This document shows, one piece after another, positions 30,033 through 42,965 of a stretch of 64,000 bases of DNA. The notes under the pieces are model-generated. The model had not been told where the DNA came from. It searched no databases and saw only the letters and a program-made list of their open reading frames with translations. The DNA is from Latrodectus hesperus. Its lineage: Eukaryota > Arthropoda > Arachnida > Araneae > Theridiidae. The stretch's first letter is position 1. Each line of letters starts with the position of its first letter. A program made the translations under genes and the position numbers. The stretch is from positions 33,905,113 through 33,969,112 of the forward strand of contig CM075853.1 in assembly GCA_037975125.1 (NCBI GenBank), written 5' to 3'.

Positions 30033-30260
30033 CGTATAATCCAAGATGCCAAATTCTGAGATTGGCGATTTTTTGGCGGATTTTATTATGTATCTGGCAA
30101 CCTCGTTTTATTGCGTCACATATATGGACAGCTATAAGAATCATGCAGAAAATTTTATTTTGGTTATCCTAGTATTTACGTCATAGCGCACGTCACGATA
30201 CGTCATCTGCACAACATTTTATCGCCAAAAAATTCAGAATTTATAAAAATGGATTATACG
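30033..30260. mobile_element. MITE-like element with interrupted terminal inverted repeats
   Basis: CGTATAATCCA at 30033-30043 is the exact reverse complement of TGGATTATACG at 30250-30260. Inside, AAATTCTGA (30051-30059) pairs with TCAGAATTT (30234-30242), and TTTTTTGGCG (30069-30078) pairs with CGCCAAAAAA near 30223-30232. Paired blocks therefore step inward over about 45 bp on each side, as in foldback or MITE elements. The centre is non-coding with several ACGTCA/GACGTAT-type words. A 2-bp AC flanks both ends, but no convincing target duplication is visible, so the superfamily is unknown. Confidence 0.65.
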
Positions 30261-30264
30261 ACAC

Positions 30265-30790
30265 CTGAGCTCCAAAGTATCAGAATATAAAAAAGTCTTT
30301 TTTTAAAAGTTTTTCTGAACCATGAGAATTTGCAAATAAATACACAGAATGTAAGACACTTATGTAAACACTATTGGCACCTTCATGACATTCACGGCTT
30401 CGTTGATCCTTCTGTGGCTTATAAATATGCCTCACTCCACACTTGCAAGTATTCCTCTACAAGCCAAAAGGAATTTAATGAAATTTATTGAAGTATCATT
30501 ATTTAATAAGTATTTTTAACCATTTATTCTATTCTCTAATGTTATTTAAATGTTTTCATATTTGATAGATTCTTTTTATGTGGTTGAATAAAATTATTAC
30601 ACTTTTTAACTTTAATAGAAATATTAGAATTCAAAATCAATTTATTTATTTACTATAAATTTAAAAATTTATTTGTTTCATCATAAATGTTATTATAGTT
30701 ATTAGCTTCTTTTACTTTAGTAAAAATATCTCAAATTTCTGAATTTTAATTAATATCCTTTATTTAATTAATCATAATACCTCAGAATAA
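30265..30790. other. Non-coding stretch
   Basis: AT-rich except for 30360-30470, which is of more balanced composition (GGCACCTTCATGACATTCAC, then CTCACTCCACACTTGC). It may be a transposon scrap, but no motif was recognised. Confidence 0.45.
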
Positions 30791-30793
30791 ATA

Positions 30794-32040
30794 CACTGCT
30801 AAACACAAAAATTGCAACAGCAACAAAGACAAGAGATATTACAACAAAATTTATTTTGTAGGTGACATGTTGACTATGTATCAAATGATTAAATTTATAG
30901 ACTTCTGTGAAGTGTGGTTTCTACCAAAATCAGTAGCCAGAACAACCGACATTGTTGAAGATCACCGCTGCCACATGCTTCGGCATCGGTTCAAAGATAC
31001 TTTGGACGTGTTCTTGGGGTACAGAAGATCAAGCAACTTCCACATGTTACCAATGTTACTGGTGTGGTAGCTGGGGATATAATCTGGATCAATTGTTGAG
31101 CAACTATGGACCACATTTTTTCTATCCGTGAAAGATCCGGAGAGCAAAGCCTGCCTGGGAAGCAATTCAATCTGGAGATAACTAAGAACACTTGGACAAT
31201 GCATGCCACGTGTGGTCGTGCATTATTCTGTTGAAATATGACTGTGGGTAAGCCTTGTTGGTAAGAAAGGAAAACTGGCTCTAAGACCTCGAAGACGTAG
31301 CGTTGGCTGTTTAAAGTGCCGGTAATGCGTTCTAGAGGTTATGCGTATTCGTCTGTAAAGACAATCTCATTCCATTCTGCCATCCACATCACTCTTTTAT
31401 CTCACCATTAGATGTCTGTGGTTCTGTGTCAAGGGTAGACGAAGCAATAGACGTCTTGCTGATAGACCCCTCTGCTGTAAGCGGCGTTTAATTTCTACAC
31501 ACAGACACTGGATGACGCGTTACAGACTGTATGTACTATGATTCGTGATGTACCTTCCGTCACTGCAATGCGCAAAATCTGCCTGTCATCACGTGAAGTG
31601 GTGCAATGAGGTGGATGCGATCTAACATGTCCGTCTGGCGTACCTTCCTGCCTCCAACGATCAGATATCTGCATTGCAGTTGTTTGGTTGCTTCCAACAC
31701 GTTTACCGATTTCGTTGAAAGATAATCCTCAATCTTGGAAGGCCACATTCATTCCTCTGTCAAGCTAAGATACTTGATCAAAAATGATCGCTGTTTTCTA
31801 CGAGGCATAATTGATTGTTTATTTGAAAAAAACATAAGAAAAACTCAATTGCCAAACTTCAAATTGTCAAAATCTCCAAGCCTTAAATAGCGCTTTATAG
31901 TGGCACCACAGGCACGAGTGATGTGTGTCTGCGCTGAAATTCTAATAATTTGCATACCTCACCTTCGCTAATGCATGTTGTAAATTCCATGTTATTTACA
32001 TGCTTTCTTCAGGGAACTGCATTTACGGTGGCCAACAGTG
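30794..32040 (-). mobile_element. Tc1-like DNA transposon, ~1.25 kb, both ends present
   Basis: The right end reads, from outside on the minus strand, CACTGTTGGCCACCGTAAAT, and the left end reads CACTGCTAAACACAAAAATT. The ends match over most of their first 20 bp after alignment of a small gap. TA lies directly outside both (30792-30793 and 32041-32042), the target duplication expected for Tc1/mariner. The third copy at 40237 has the same end (CACTGCTGGCCAC). The element carries a single damaged transposase on the minus strand. Intact relatives are longer, in line with the internal deletion seen in that gene. Confidence 0.85.
30930..31808 (-). pseudogene. Tc1-like transposase, decayed, catalytic Asp to Asn
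   Basis: The likely original start is ATG at 31808-31806 (MPRRKQRSF), followed by an in-frame stop. The DNA-binding half includes FNEIGKRVGSNQTTAMQISD and RWRQEGTPDGHVRSHPPHCT, then the basic linker RRLQQRGLSARRLL in a shifted frame. The first catalytic motif is IVFTDEYA, where a stop and a deletion of roughly 40 codons remove the strand segment that should follow. The second motif reads FQQNNARPHVA where the family has FQQDNARPH, so the second metal-binding Asp is Asn. The third, SPDLSRIEKMWSIV, keeps its Glu. The protein ends MPKHVAAVIFNNVGCSGY at 30930. Tc1 transposases bind their inverted repeats and cut and paste the element. This copy cannot act because of stops, frameshifts and a lost catalytic residue. 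Confidence 0.88.
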
Positions 32041-32126
32041 TATATTTATTATTTTTTCTGTTTATTAAAATATGTTCACACATATTTCAATCTATCTTCC
32101 ACTTCGTTTCGTTCTGTCTATATGTA

Positions 32127-33238
<1,112 letters not shown>

Positions 33239-33240
33239 TA

Positions 33241-34784
33241 CATGGCTGGACAATTGCTAAAGACAGATAACACTATCATCCATAGCAACCACAAAATGAA
33301 AGGAAGCAAAATGTGGAAAATTAGAATAAGTGCGGGATATAGTAAGATGAAGAATGCGTATGCAAATTTTTTTAAGCGTCTGTTCATCACGTGATAGCGT
33401 TTATAAGAGCTTTAAAGGTTTCGACGCGTGTGGACAGTTGTTGTTTCAAGTGAAAGTTTTAAGGGAAAGATTTAATAGAAGAACTTGAAAATTTTGGCAT
33501 GTCTTCCCGACATCACTTAGATGATTTTATGCGTGACCGAATTATTGGAAAGATCGAAGAAGGGCGAAAATAACAGATGTTGTCAGGGAGTTCAACATCA
33601 CTCACAGCGTTGTTTTACGGCTACGAAAGTCATTTAAAACTACTGGAATGTATAGTAGGCGGCACGGGGAGGTCGTGTTAGAAGTACGACGCCTGCAGAA
33701 GACAGATACATCGTCCTATCAGGAAAAAGGAACAGGCGCACCACAGCTCAGCAGGTGGCAAATCAGTTTCTTTCTGCCTCAGAAAATCAGATCACCCAAA
33801 ACCTATTGCCAGACGTTTAAGAGGAGGAGAACTATACGCCCGCAGACTTGTTGTGTGTGTCCCACTGACCAGACAGCACCATACTCTCCGTTTGCAATGG
33901 TGTCGTGAGCATTGCAATTTGACTGAACAGGACTGGGCATGCGTACTATTCTCAGATGAGAGTAGGTTCAGTCTGTCATCGAATTGTAGAAGCCAACTGA
34001 TTTGGCGCAAGAGTGGTACTGCTCATCGTCCAGAAAATATCCAAGAAAGGGACCAATATCCGACATGCAGTGTCATGATGTGGGCCGGCATCAGGATCAA
34101 TGGCCGCACGCCCCTACATGTGGTTGCGAATGGGACTATGACGGGCCAATGATACATTAATGAAGTTCTACTTCCTCATGTTCGTCTTTTCTGTGGTGCT
34201 GTCGGTGATAAATTTGTTTTTATGGACGACAACGCAACATGTCATCGAACACTCGCTGTTCAGGATTGTCTAGACAGCGAGGGTGTTCAACGTCTCGTAT
34301 GGATATCACGTTCTCCAGACCTAAACCCCATTGAAAATGCGTGGGATGCTTTCGGGAGGCAAGTTGTTGGTCGAAACTATCCTCCGACAAATAATAACAC
34401 CCTCATTCGTGCCCTCCCAGAGAAATGGGATAAATTGCCTCAACAGCTGCTGGATAATGTTGTGCAAAGTATGATACGAGGTGTGGAATGTTGCATCACA
34501 CTCCACGGTGGACATATCCCGTACTGATACCTTTCTTCAAGGTGCCTGCTGACTTTTAGATGCATTGTTCCATTTTTCCGTATGCAGCATCAAATGAACA
34601 TTTTTTTTCTTTCAGATGTTTCACAGCTTTCGTACTTTCCAGAACAATAAATGTTCTTTATTCTAATGTCTGAACAGTGTGGCAACTATATTTTATCCTA
34701 CTAGGCCTCATGTCTCGCTTAATGTTATGCTACATTGCAATTTGTGATCCGTCCTTGTCCATCAGTTTTTCAATTGTCCAACAA
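33241..34784 (+). mobile_element. Tc1-like DNA transposon, ~1.54 kb, best preserved copy
   Basis: TGGACAATTG at 33247-33256 is the exact inverse of CAATTGTCCA at 34771-34780. Further inward, AAAGACAGATAAC pairs imperfectly with the inverse of CCATCAGTTTTTC. TA lies just outside the ends (33239-33240 on the left and 34785-34786 on the right). The length is normal for Tc1 elements of about 1.6 kb. One transposase fills most of the element on the plus strand. This is a different family from the element at 30794-32040, whose ends and protein differ. Confidence 0.85.
33499..34527 (+). pseudogene. Tc1-like DD34E transposase, few disabling changes
   Basis: The probable start is ATG 33499 (MSSRHHLDDFMRDRIIGKIE). 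A frameshift after GRK moves into a helix-turn-helix (ITDVVREFNITHSVVLRLRK), then the linker RSTTPAEDRYIVLSGKRNRR and, after further frame changes, LRLQWCREHCNLTEQDWACV. The catalytic core has LFSDESRF (first Asp), FVFMDDNATCH (second Asp) and SPDLNPIENAWD (Glu). Exactly 34 residues separate the second Asp from the Glu, so the DD34E triad is complete. One nonsense codon (TGA at 34150-34152) splits the core between TMTGQ and YINEV. The C-terminus ends LHGGHIPY at 34527. The full length would be about 340 residues, normal for the family. The protein would bind the inverted repeats and carry out cut-and-paste transposition in the nucleus. A handful of frameshifts and stops make this a young pseudogene. 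Confidence 0.92.
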
Positions 34785-34786
34785 TA

Positions 34787-35228
34787 AAAAAAAATAAAAT
34801 TTATTTTTTATTTACAGATCTATAATGATTCACTCACAGAAATGGTAGGAAAAATTATCCAATATTTTTAATGAGTTATTTATATTTTATGAATAAAAAA
34901 CCATTGTACTATATACTTTAATGATAACCTTGTTGACATCATAGATAACAAGAAATCATCATGATGAATCACAAATGAATTCTCAAAGTAAAAGTTATCA
35001 TTAAATGGGAAGTTTAAAATAATAAATATCTTAATGCATTGAATTTCTTAATTAATTATGATGGTTATTCAAATAATTCTCAAAGCGACACTGTTTAGTT
35101 AAAAATCCTCTTGTTAAATAAAACACTTTCTTTTGGCTGCACAATGTTCTGTATAAAAATAAACATATTAAGTGTTTTTTATAATATAAAATAGCAATCT
35201 TCCTATTTTTAATACACTCTGATAAACT
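34787..35228. other. AT-rich non-coding stretch
   Basis: No gene or element recognised. A 68-codon minus frame at 35052-35258 looks random. Confidence 0.6.
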
Positions 35229-35405
35229 TTGAAATTTACTAAAAATATTTTTCCTCAAAATTTCTTTACATTAAAATGTCAATAGTAATTTTACAGACTA
35301 GCGAAATATTAATGCGTTTTATATAATAAAAATAATATTTCATTTTTAAATAAATAGTATACTTTTACTGTTAGAATACATGTAATGAGTAGAAAGAATA
35401 AGTAA
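35229..35405. repeat. ~176-bp direct repeat, left copy
   Basis: Runs from TTGAAATTTACTAA to AGAAAGAATAAGTAA. It matches 36493-36668 with few differences, including ATTTTACAGACTAGCG and TAGAATACATGTAATGAGTA. It ends exactly where copy 2 of the dispersed repeat starts. Confidence 0.92.
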
Positions 35406-36474
35406 TTAATTTAAAAACTATAAGAATGAAAATTATTTACATTTATGTTGAAAATCTATGAATAATCTGTTATTTTTAAATATATGTTAACGCTAAAAAT
35501 ATTGTTATTATTACTAAAATATTAAACAACAAATAAAAGCTTCACAGTTGATGAGCCATTAGTTCAGTAATTTAGCCTATCAAAAATTTTTTTTGTTTGA
35601 TTTAAGATTTGTTGTTCTTTTGTTTTATGCATGTTTACATTGTCACAATGGACAATAATTCACCATTTCTGCTTATTCAAATTTGTTCGAAAATTCATGG
35701 CAAACAAAAAATCATATACCAGTCAGAATTGACCATTTTATTTTGTCCTAATGTCACAGTCACATGCCAGATAATGCCGAAGAAGCAGCAAACCATTATC
35801 TTTGATGTGATTTTTCTCGAATAAATTTTGTTGGACATCTCTAGTTCTTGAAGACCAATACAATCAATTTCTGTTTTGGTTTGAGTCCCTATACATACAT
35901 CTTTGGTTTGTCTTCACCTATATTGATGTTATACATAGTATTTAATGCTCCATAAATGCCTTTTATCAACATTTTTTGCACCATTTAACAGGAGTTTTTA
36001 TTTGAATGTATGTCACTGTATACATGATCCAACTTAAATAAATCTTCTTTACGAATAAATGTTCGTAAATCCTTATACTTGTCACGCTTTTGCTCGAATG
36101 TGTCTCTTTTATCTGCTTTCCCCCATTGATATTTTTTGGCAAAAGGACCACATTTGAATGATCTTTACAGAAATAATGAACGTCAACGAATATTGAATAC
36201 ACTAAGTTTCATACCATAATGTGGGATTGTGCCTTATCACTGAATAATGAATAAAGTTTATTGAAGCACTCCTGTCTTGATGACCCAAGTCAAAATTTAT
36301 GAAAAATAACCGTATAAAATTGTTCATGATTCAATTCCTTATAATACCAAAGATAAATTTTTCAATTTATTTAAAGAAATACAAATTTAAAATGGTAAAA
36401 TTGTTTTAATGTATTATAATTTAAGATATCAAATTACGGCTTAAAAATAATTGGGATCGCTTAGCTAGTTTGTT
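35404..36474. repeat. Dispersed ~1.1 kb repeat, copy 2 (unidentified)
   Basis: Same content and orientation as 25805-26909. The two copies have diverged by scattered substitutions and short indels, so the duplication is not very recent. The minus-strand frame 35966-36202 (78 codons) contains LLPKNINGGK and then shifts relative to copy 1, so neither copy preserves a long frame. Similarity starts and stops abruptly at both ends, which points to a discrete element or a duplicated segment rather than chance. Unlike copy 1, this copy sits between two direct repeats of about 176 bp. Confidence 0.9.
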
Positions 36475-36492
36475 GCTAAAATCTGACAATTT

Positions 36493-36668
36493 TTGAAATT
36501 TACTAACAATAATTTTCCTCAAAATTTCTTCATTAAAATATCAATGGTAATTTTACAGACTAGCGTAATATTAATGCGTTTTATATATTAAAAATAATAT
36601 TTCATTTTTTAAATAAATAGTGTACTTTTACTATTAGAATACATGTAATGAGTAGAAAGAATAAGTAA
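36493..36668. repeat. ~176-bp direct repeat, right copy
   Basis: Second copy of 35229-35405, starting 18 bp after copy 2 of the dispersed repeat ends. Differences are scattered single bases and one-base indels. Confidence 0.92.
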
Positions 36669-36669
36669 A

Positions 36670-37666
36670 TAGTGTACAAATAAGATTAAACAATATTATG
36701 ACTTTTGTTTCTACTTAGCAAATTAATGAATGTGTTCATACAAGAAACTTAAAATCCTATTTCCGCTACATTGTTGAAGCAATAACAAAAATGAAAATAA
36801 AGGCATTTTATGGAAACGGGTCATTTTAACTCTTAAAATAAGGTAAATAGCTCTGTATAAAGTTAACATTACATATTTTTTAGAGATATTCATTTAAAAT
36901 ATACCTAAATGTTAGTCTTTTAAAACTCATAAAATTCTTAACCTGTGCTTTGGCGCCTGATCATTGGAGGCTAGAAAATTTTGAGACCCTCATTAAATTT
37001 TTAAGAGTACTTCGGAAAATGAAGGATCATAAATTGTGCTCTTCCCGAAAACATTCATAATGAAGCCGCATAAGCAAAGCTTCACCATTTTATTAAAAGC
37101 GGCATTTAGAAAAGAAAAATATCAGTTTACGATCTAATTTTATTTTCGCCGTTACATAAATATGTATTAAGATATCCATCAAACAATGTTGAAACAAAAA
37201 ACATTAGGTACATCATATCTTACATTTATAAAATCTTGTTGTCATAAAAAATAATATCATAGAAAATGTAATTATATCTATTACATTGTTAATTTGTAGA
37301 AAGACAAAAAATGTAATGATAACTTCAGTAATAAAAAATTTCAATTTGAGTATTTTCTGAAGAGGAAATTTCTTATTTCCAATAATTTTCACATTTTCAA
37401 AATTACAAAAATTAAAACTAGCTATACCACCTTAAAAATAACAATAAATGATTATCAATCCAAATGATATTTATAAATATGTAAAGACTTACCTAAATTA
37501 TTTCTTTTCATGATGAGAGCAAATTGAATATGACATAAGCTGAAAGAATTAAATTTTAAAAATAACACATGAACTAGATGTTAAGAGAAAAATAATTAAC
37601 TTTAAAAATTATTGTGTCATAATAAGTGAATCTAAGTTAATCTAAACATTAAGCACACTTTTAAGT

Positions 37667-37668
<2 letters not shown>
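36670..37668. other. AT-rich non-coding stretch
   Basis: A more balanced patch at 36945-37110 (TGCTTTGGCGCCTGATCATT, AAGCCGCATAAGC, AAGCGGCATT) carries no recognisable frame. The rest is AT-rich. Confidence 0.5.

Positions 37669-37738
<70 letters not shown>
37669..37738. repeat. (TA)n microsatellite, ~70 bp
   Basis: Uninterrupted TA run followed by ACGGCTGCTGGGAGTG. Confidence 0.95.
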
Positions 37739-37739
<1 letters not shown>

Positions 37740-39690
37740 CGGCTGCTGGGAGTGAAAAGAAACTTTAAAAATAATGTATCATTTCCAAATTTTGATAATA
37801 GAGTAATTAATTAATTTAATATCTAATAAACGATGATTTAATTATTTGTAAAGTTTCTTAAGCAATGATATCATATATTTAAGTGAGGTAATATTTCCCT
37901 CTCTCCGAAACTTTTCTGTCTTCAATAAGAAAGAATATGTAAAATACAGACGACGATTTTTAGTCTTATCCTAAAAATCATCATCTATGTTTTACCGCAG
38001 AAAGTAGAGGAAAAAATTTAAAGTATCCAATTCTACTTTCTTTCCGTAAATCCTTGCAATTTTTTATTGTTTTTAAGTGAATAAGTATAGTTATTTGTTT
38101 TCCGATATTTGAGAAAATAATTTTTTGCTCTCTTCATCGAATGTTTTTGTTTTTCGTTATACTTCTTGTTTCCCAAAGGCATTGGGTTGTATATAAAGAG
38201 TCCAGATTTTAGTATTTAATAATTCCATTACTAATAATAATTCAAGACATTATATATCTCATTTAATTTTCTTTTAGCCAATTCATACTTGAGATTTAAT
38301 TTTGAAATGTAGAAATTTGTGTAGAGAGACTATTAATTTACTTTATAACTATAATATTATACTACTTTATAGCTATAATATTAACGACTATAATTTACAA
38401 TGAGTACATAATTATTTGTGCTGAATTGTAGTTCCGTATGTTTTAGTATTAAAACTGAAACTTCAATCAAAATAATTTTTTAATTGTTTGCGGTTTTGTA
38501 TATTTTGTCGCCTATTGCAAAACATAATTATCTTTTAATTTCCATTTTTGTTTTGGTTCCATTAACTTAATGTTTGTCACTTTAATTCTCAACATTATTA
38601 GAGGTTAAGATACGTCTTAACTATGCACAATTTTATCTTTTAGTAGAGAATTTCATGTTTGTTTTTACTTTTAAATTAAAATTTCTGTAAGAATTCGTTA
38701 TTTAAATTACAGTGAGCCGTAAGCTTAAAGTATATATAATGAATGTTCTTCATTTGATTTAGTTTCATTAATAATTGTCTTTTCATTTCATAACTATTTG
38801 GAATTCTCTTAATATAGGTACAAGTTTTTTCCAAGTAATCTGAAGTAAGTTAAAATTATATATATAGATCTAGTGCAAACTGTAGATTCATTGAACCAAA
38901 TGTAAAATGATTTAAATTGAATGCAACTTAGTGGATTCATTCACCTAGTTGCTAATATTGGTATATTCTAATATTGGTATATAATTGCTAATATTGGTAT
39001 ATCAATTAATGTTATGTATTTGTTTGATGAGTATTTTTATTATATTGGTGATTTATAAAATTATTATAATAAAATCAATACGTGAAGAAATGTTTGATTA
39101 AATCCATCAAGAAAACAAGTTAATTTTTTTGATTTTAAATATGAAGATTATTTTTGCATTACGTCAAAAGTTTTTTTTTTAAACTTTTAGATTTAACTAT
39201 TAACGATTTAAATGTAAAAATGATTTTTACTCTTTTCGTGAGAATTTATACAGATTCTCATTGAATTTATATGTTATTTGAATGAAGCTGCATATATACG
39301 GACAAACAAAATAGTAACCAATGAGAATCAAACTCCAAATAAAGCACTTTATTAAAAACTCTTTATTAAAATTCCTAAAACCTCCAATTTCAAAACATCA
39401 ATAGCATAGAATTTTTATATAATATCAGAATCAACTTTTACTTCATTTCATTTGATATGCGGTTACAAACATTCACTTTATTACAGTTAATTTCCTTCTA
39501 CATTCTTTTCTTAAAACCTATAAAAATTTGAAGTATATTAAAATTAATACAATGACTAGATAATGAAATTAATACAATGATTATATAGATATATATGCAT
39601 ATAAATTCACAAGAATAAAAATATCACACTTTTATGTGTAATTATCCCGAATTGACAAAATACAAATATTTGAGATACGTCTCCAGTAAG
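37739..39690. other. AT-rich non-coding stretch
   Basis: Apart from the short triple repeat at 38951-39002, nothing recognised. Confidence 0.6.
38951..39002. repeat. Three spaced copies of CTAATATTGGTATAT
   Basis: The 15-bp word occurs at 38952, 38968 and 38988. The first two are adjacent, and the second and third are separated by AATTG. Confidence 0.85.
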
Positions 39691-39699
39691 TACTCGTCT

Positions 39700-40237
39700 T
39701 TATTTCGGCTTTACTCTCACCTTACATTCTCTTCCAGGTGTAAGGCTGCTAATTCTAATTTTAAAAGTGTACATTGGCAATCCATTTTCCTTTCATAAGA
39801 CAACATACCTTCACAGGGTTACCAACATCAAACTTTCATTTTCATTTCTGCCACGCTACTACTTCTCCATGTAGTGTAAAGCAATTTTCTGATCAGCTGC
39901 CAGTGAGTCATACGGATGCTTTTAATCTCTGACACATCCAACTGACGCAAGTCATTCAATGTCAACCAATTAAACAGAGGCCAGCAGTCAAAGCTGAAAA
40001 GTGTCTCGTTGACCAATGTCTCTTTGAATCAATGTCGAGACATGTGGTAGTGGTTATCTCCAACAATGGCGGCTACTATGGCTACTGAATTTGGCAGGAA
40101 CTACACTTCACAGAAGTTTATAAATTTAATAATTTGATACTTGGTCAACATGTTATCTACAAAATAAATTTTTTCTTGTCTCGTCTTTCTTATCTCTTGT
40201 TTTTTTTTTTGGTGTAACAAGTGGGTGGCCAGCAGTG
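39700..40237 (+). mobile_element. Tc1-like transposon fragment, same family as 30794-32040, opposite orientation
   Basis: The right end reads GTGGCCAGCAGTG followed by TA (40238-40239). Its inverse CACTGCTGGCCAC matches the ends of the element at 30794-32040. Subterminal sequence also matches: the inverse of CAGAAGTTTATAAATTTAAT at about 40111-40130 equals, with two changes, the block at about 30885-30910 of the other element. The plus strand holds the transposase C-terminus, QCLFESMSRHVVVVISNNGG, ending YYGY and stop TGA at 40086-40088. This parallels the PMPKHVAAVIFNNVGCSGY end of the other copy. The rest of the gene is unreadable or deleted and the left inverted repeat was not found, so the left edge is approximate. 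Confidence 0.78.
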
Positions 40238-40239
40238 TA

Positions 40240-42965
40240 TATTTTATTGATATGAAAATTTATTTTTGATCGATAATATCGTTTGAGCTATTTCATCATT
40301 TAAGTAAATTTTTATATGCGATTTATAAACTGATTTTGTTTAAATAAAAAAAAATCAATACAACTTTTATTAGCAGTTTGTTAAAAATAAAAATGCTTTT
40401 TTTCTCCTAACAATAAGCTGATACATATTTGACTTATTCAACTACCAATCTTCTATACGTTCTAATAAAGAGTAAACTTAATTTTGTAGTAAAATAGTTA
40501 TTAATAAATCGTTATATAAATTAATTTAAAACTTGAGATGAAATTCCTTCGTAGTCAAAAAAGAAAATGTCAAGAAGTTAAAATTAGTAATTTATTTTAT
40601 TTATTTTCTTTTCAATCTCATAAAATTTATAAATTTTTCTTAAATTTTTTCGATGATTATTTATAGCTTCTATTTAAAATCATATTCAAAATTTCGAGCT
40701 TTTTGTTAATTATTCATATTTTTATCTCCATACAACTTAACCTATGCCTGATACATTATTGCCTGTTACATTTTATTAACTTTATATTCTACTTAAAAAT
40801 CGAAGAGATTAAATTACCCATTAAATTTTTAAGTATTAAAAATGTTTGTGAGAAAATTTATTTTGCTGTAAATTTGAATTAAAGTTTAAGCTTTTACACA
40901 TTAATAAACCGATGTTTATGATATAAAATAAAATTCTCTCGATGATAGAAAATTTTCAATTATCAGAAATTTTCTTGGAGGTGTTCATGAATACCTATCT
41001 TTTTAATTTAAATGAATGATATTTGCAATCGTATCATTCTCATTAATTTAAGTGCTTCATAAAAATGCTTAAAGGCAACATTAATAATAAACTGCTAAAG
41101 TGACCGACATATATGCTTAAGATATTTATCTAGCAAATTAATCTCAAAATAAAATTACATTTTAAACTTCAAATGCTTAATTTTTTACTCAACCCTTTCC
41201 AGAATAACTTAAAAGTAAAAATATCCAAGAAAAATAAAAAAAATAGTTTTTTCTTCTAGCAGATTTGTGTAAAATGCAAATTTTATCTCTTTCTTTAATA
41301 TAGATCCTCGAAATTGAAAACAGTATTTTATTACTTATGGAAAACAGTCTGGAAAAAATAGCAAAATAATACAGAATGCTCTCCAAATGAACTGAAATCT
41401 TTAGACATAACAATCAATTATTCAAATTGAAATTGTGATTCAAAATAAAAATTGCTTATAAAGAGAATTTTTACATTATAACCTCCAACTATTATATGTT
41501 TTTGTATTCAGGAGGGATAAATTTCTGATCAAGGTGTTTGTCCCAAGCAGAGCAACACTTTATTAAACTCATTTTGTTCAATATAAAAAAATTCAATTTA
41601 TTTTTTGTTCTCATTTCTTCCCATAATAAATATTAATCAAACATTTCTCTATTTATTTAACAAATTATCTCTTCGTAAGGATAAAAAATATTAATATGGA
41701 AAAATTCTTTTAAGAAGAAACGAAAACAAAGTACTCTACTTTAGATAAGAGTTCTTTGTTATTTTAATTTTAAGTATTAATTTAAAATAAATATTTATTT
41801 TTGGGAAAACAGTGCTTATTATAAACTGTTTAGTAAGCTTTCAGCTCACATTTTCCCTTTTCAATTTTTATTGCAGATAAATTTTATTATCTGATTTTGG
41901 TCGCAGGTGTTTAAGACTAAAATTCTTGAAAGAGAAAGACTGCGAAATATTGTGAGGAAAAAATTACAATATAGGGTATTTGAAAGTTAAGTAAACATTT
42001 TAATGTTTATTTTGCTTCAATAAATTGATCATGGGGAAAAATGCTAGAAAGTTTCCCTGTGTGATGTTTAACCTGGAATGAAAGAAATATTATCAAAAAT
42101 ATACATATATATATAAATAAATTTATGTTAAAGTATTTTTAAATCTTAAATAAAAATAAAAAAATATATAATAAATCCTTATAATTTGAAATTATTGAAT
42201 TGTACAATTTTTGTTATTTATATAAATTTAAAATTTTTGAAATTCAAATGTAAAGATTAAAAGTATAACTTAAAAATAATTAACATAATAATTAACGACT
42301 TATATAAATATTTAGTTACATACTTCTAGAAAACAATAAGCAGTTTAGTCGATTACGAATGCTACTTAAGCCACTCGATAATAAAAAATTAAAATTCTCT
42401 ACAGCAAAATAGTTAACAATCTTTGAAGCATAAAACCAAATATATATGTTAATCGATTACTTAAATCAGAAATAATTGCTTGATGTCATTCATTTTGATT
42501 TTTAGAACTAAAATTATTTTGAATAATTCTATGTATACATTGAATTCTTATGGTCAATACTTACTAAGCATCAATGGTGCTCAATTTAATATTTCCTTTT
42601 AGATAATACAAAAAAACTAAGAGCTTGTATTTATCTTAACAATATTTTCCCCATATTTTTAACATAAATTAAATTCCATGAAATTTTAGAAATGAATAGC
42701 CATATTTAAAGAATAAATATTTGTGTTTACACGGTTTCAGCAAGACATATATTAATGAATAACACTCTTTTTTGTAAAATTTACATTTTTTACCTTAATA
42801 AATGCAGTTCAAATATTAACAGTTTAAAATGATTCATGTTAACATGAAAATATTATTGATTTAGTAAATCTAGTATGTAAATGATTATAGTTAAAGTGAA
42901 TCTATTTAAATCACTTTGAATTCCTTTCTCATGAGTGGGTTTGGAAGAAATTAAGTATCAATTTT
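40240..42965. other. AT-rich non-coding stretch
   Basis: No gene or element recognised. The 74-codon minus frame at 41189-41413 has no family features. Confidence 0.6.

Noticed and set aside
33648..33908. 86-codon frame as an independent gene
   Set aside because: It is a frame-shifted slice of the Tc1 transposase at 33499-34527.
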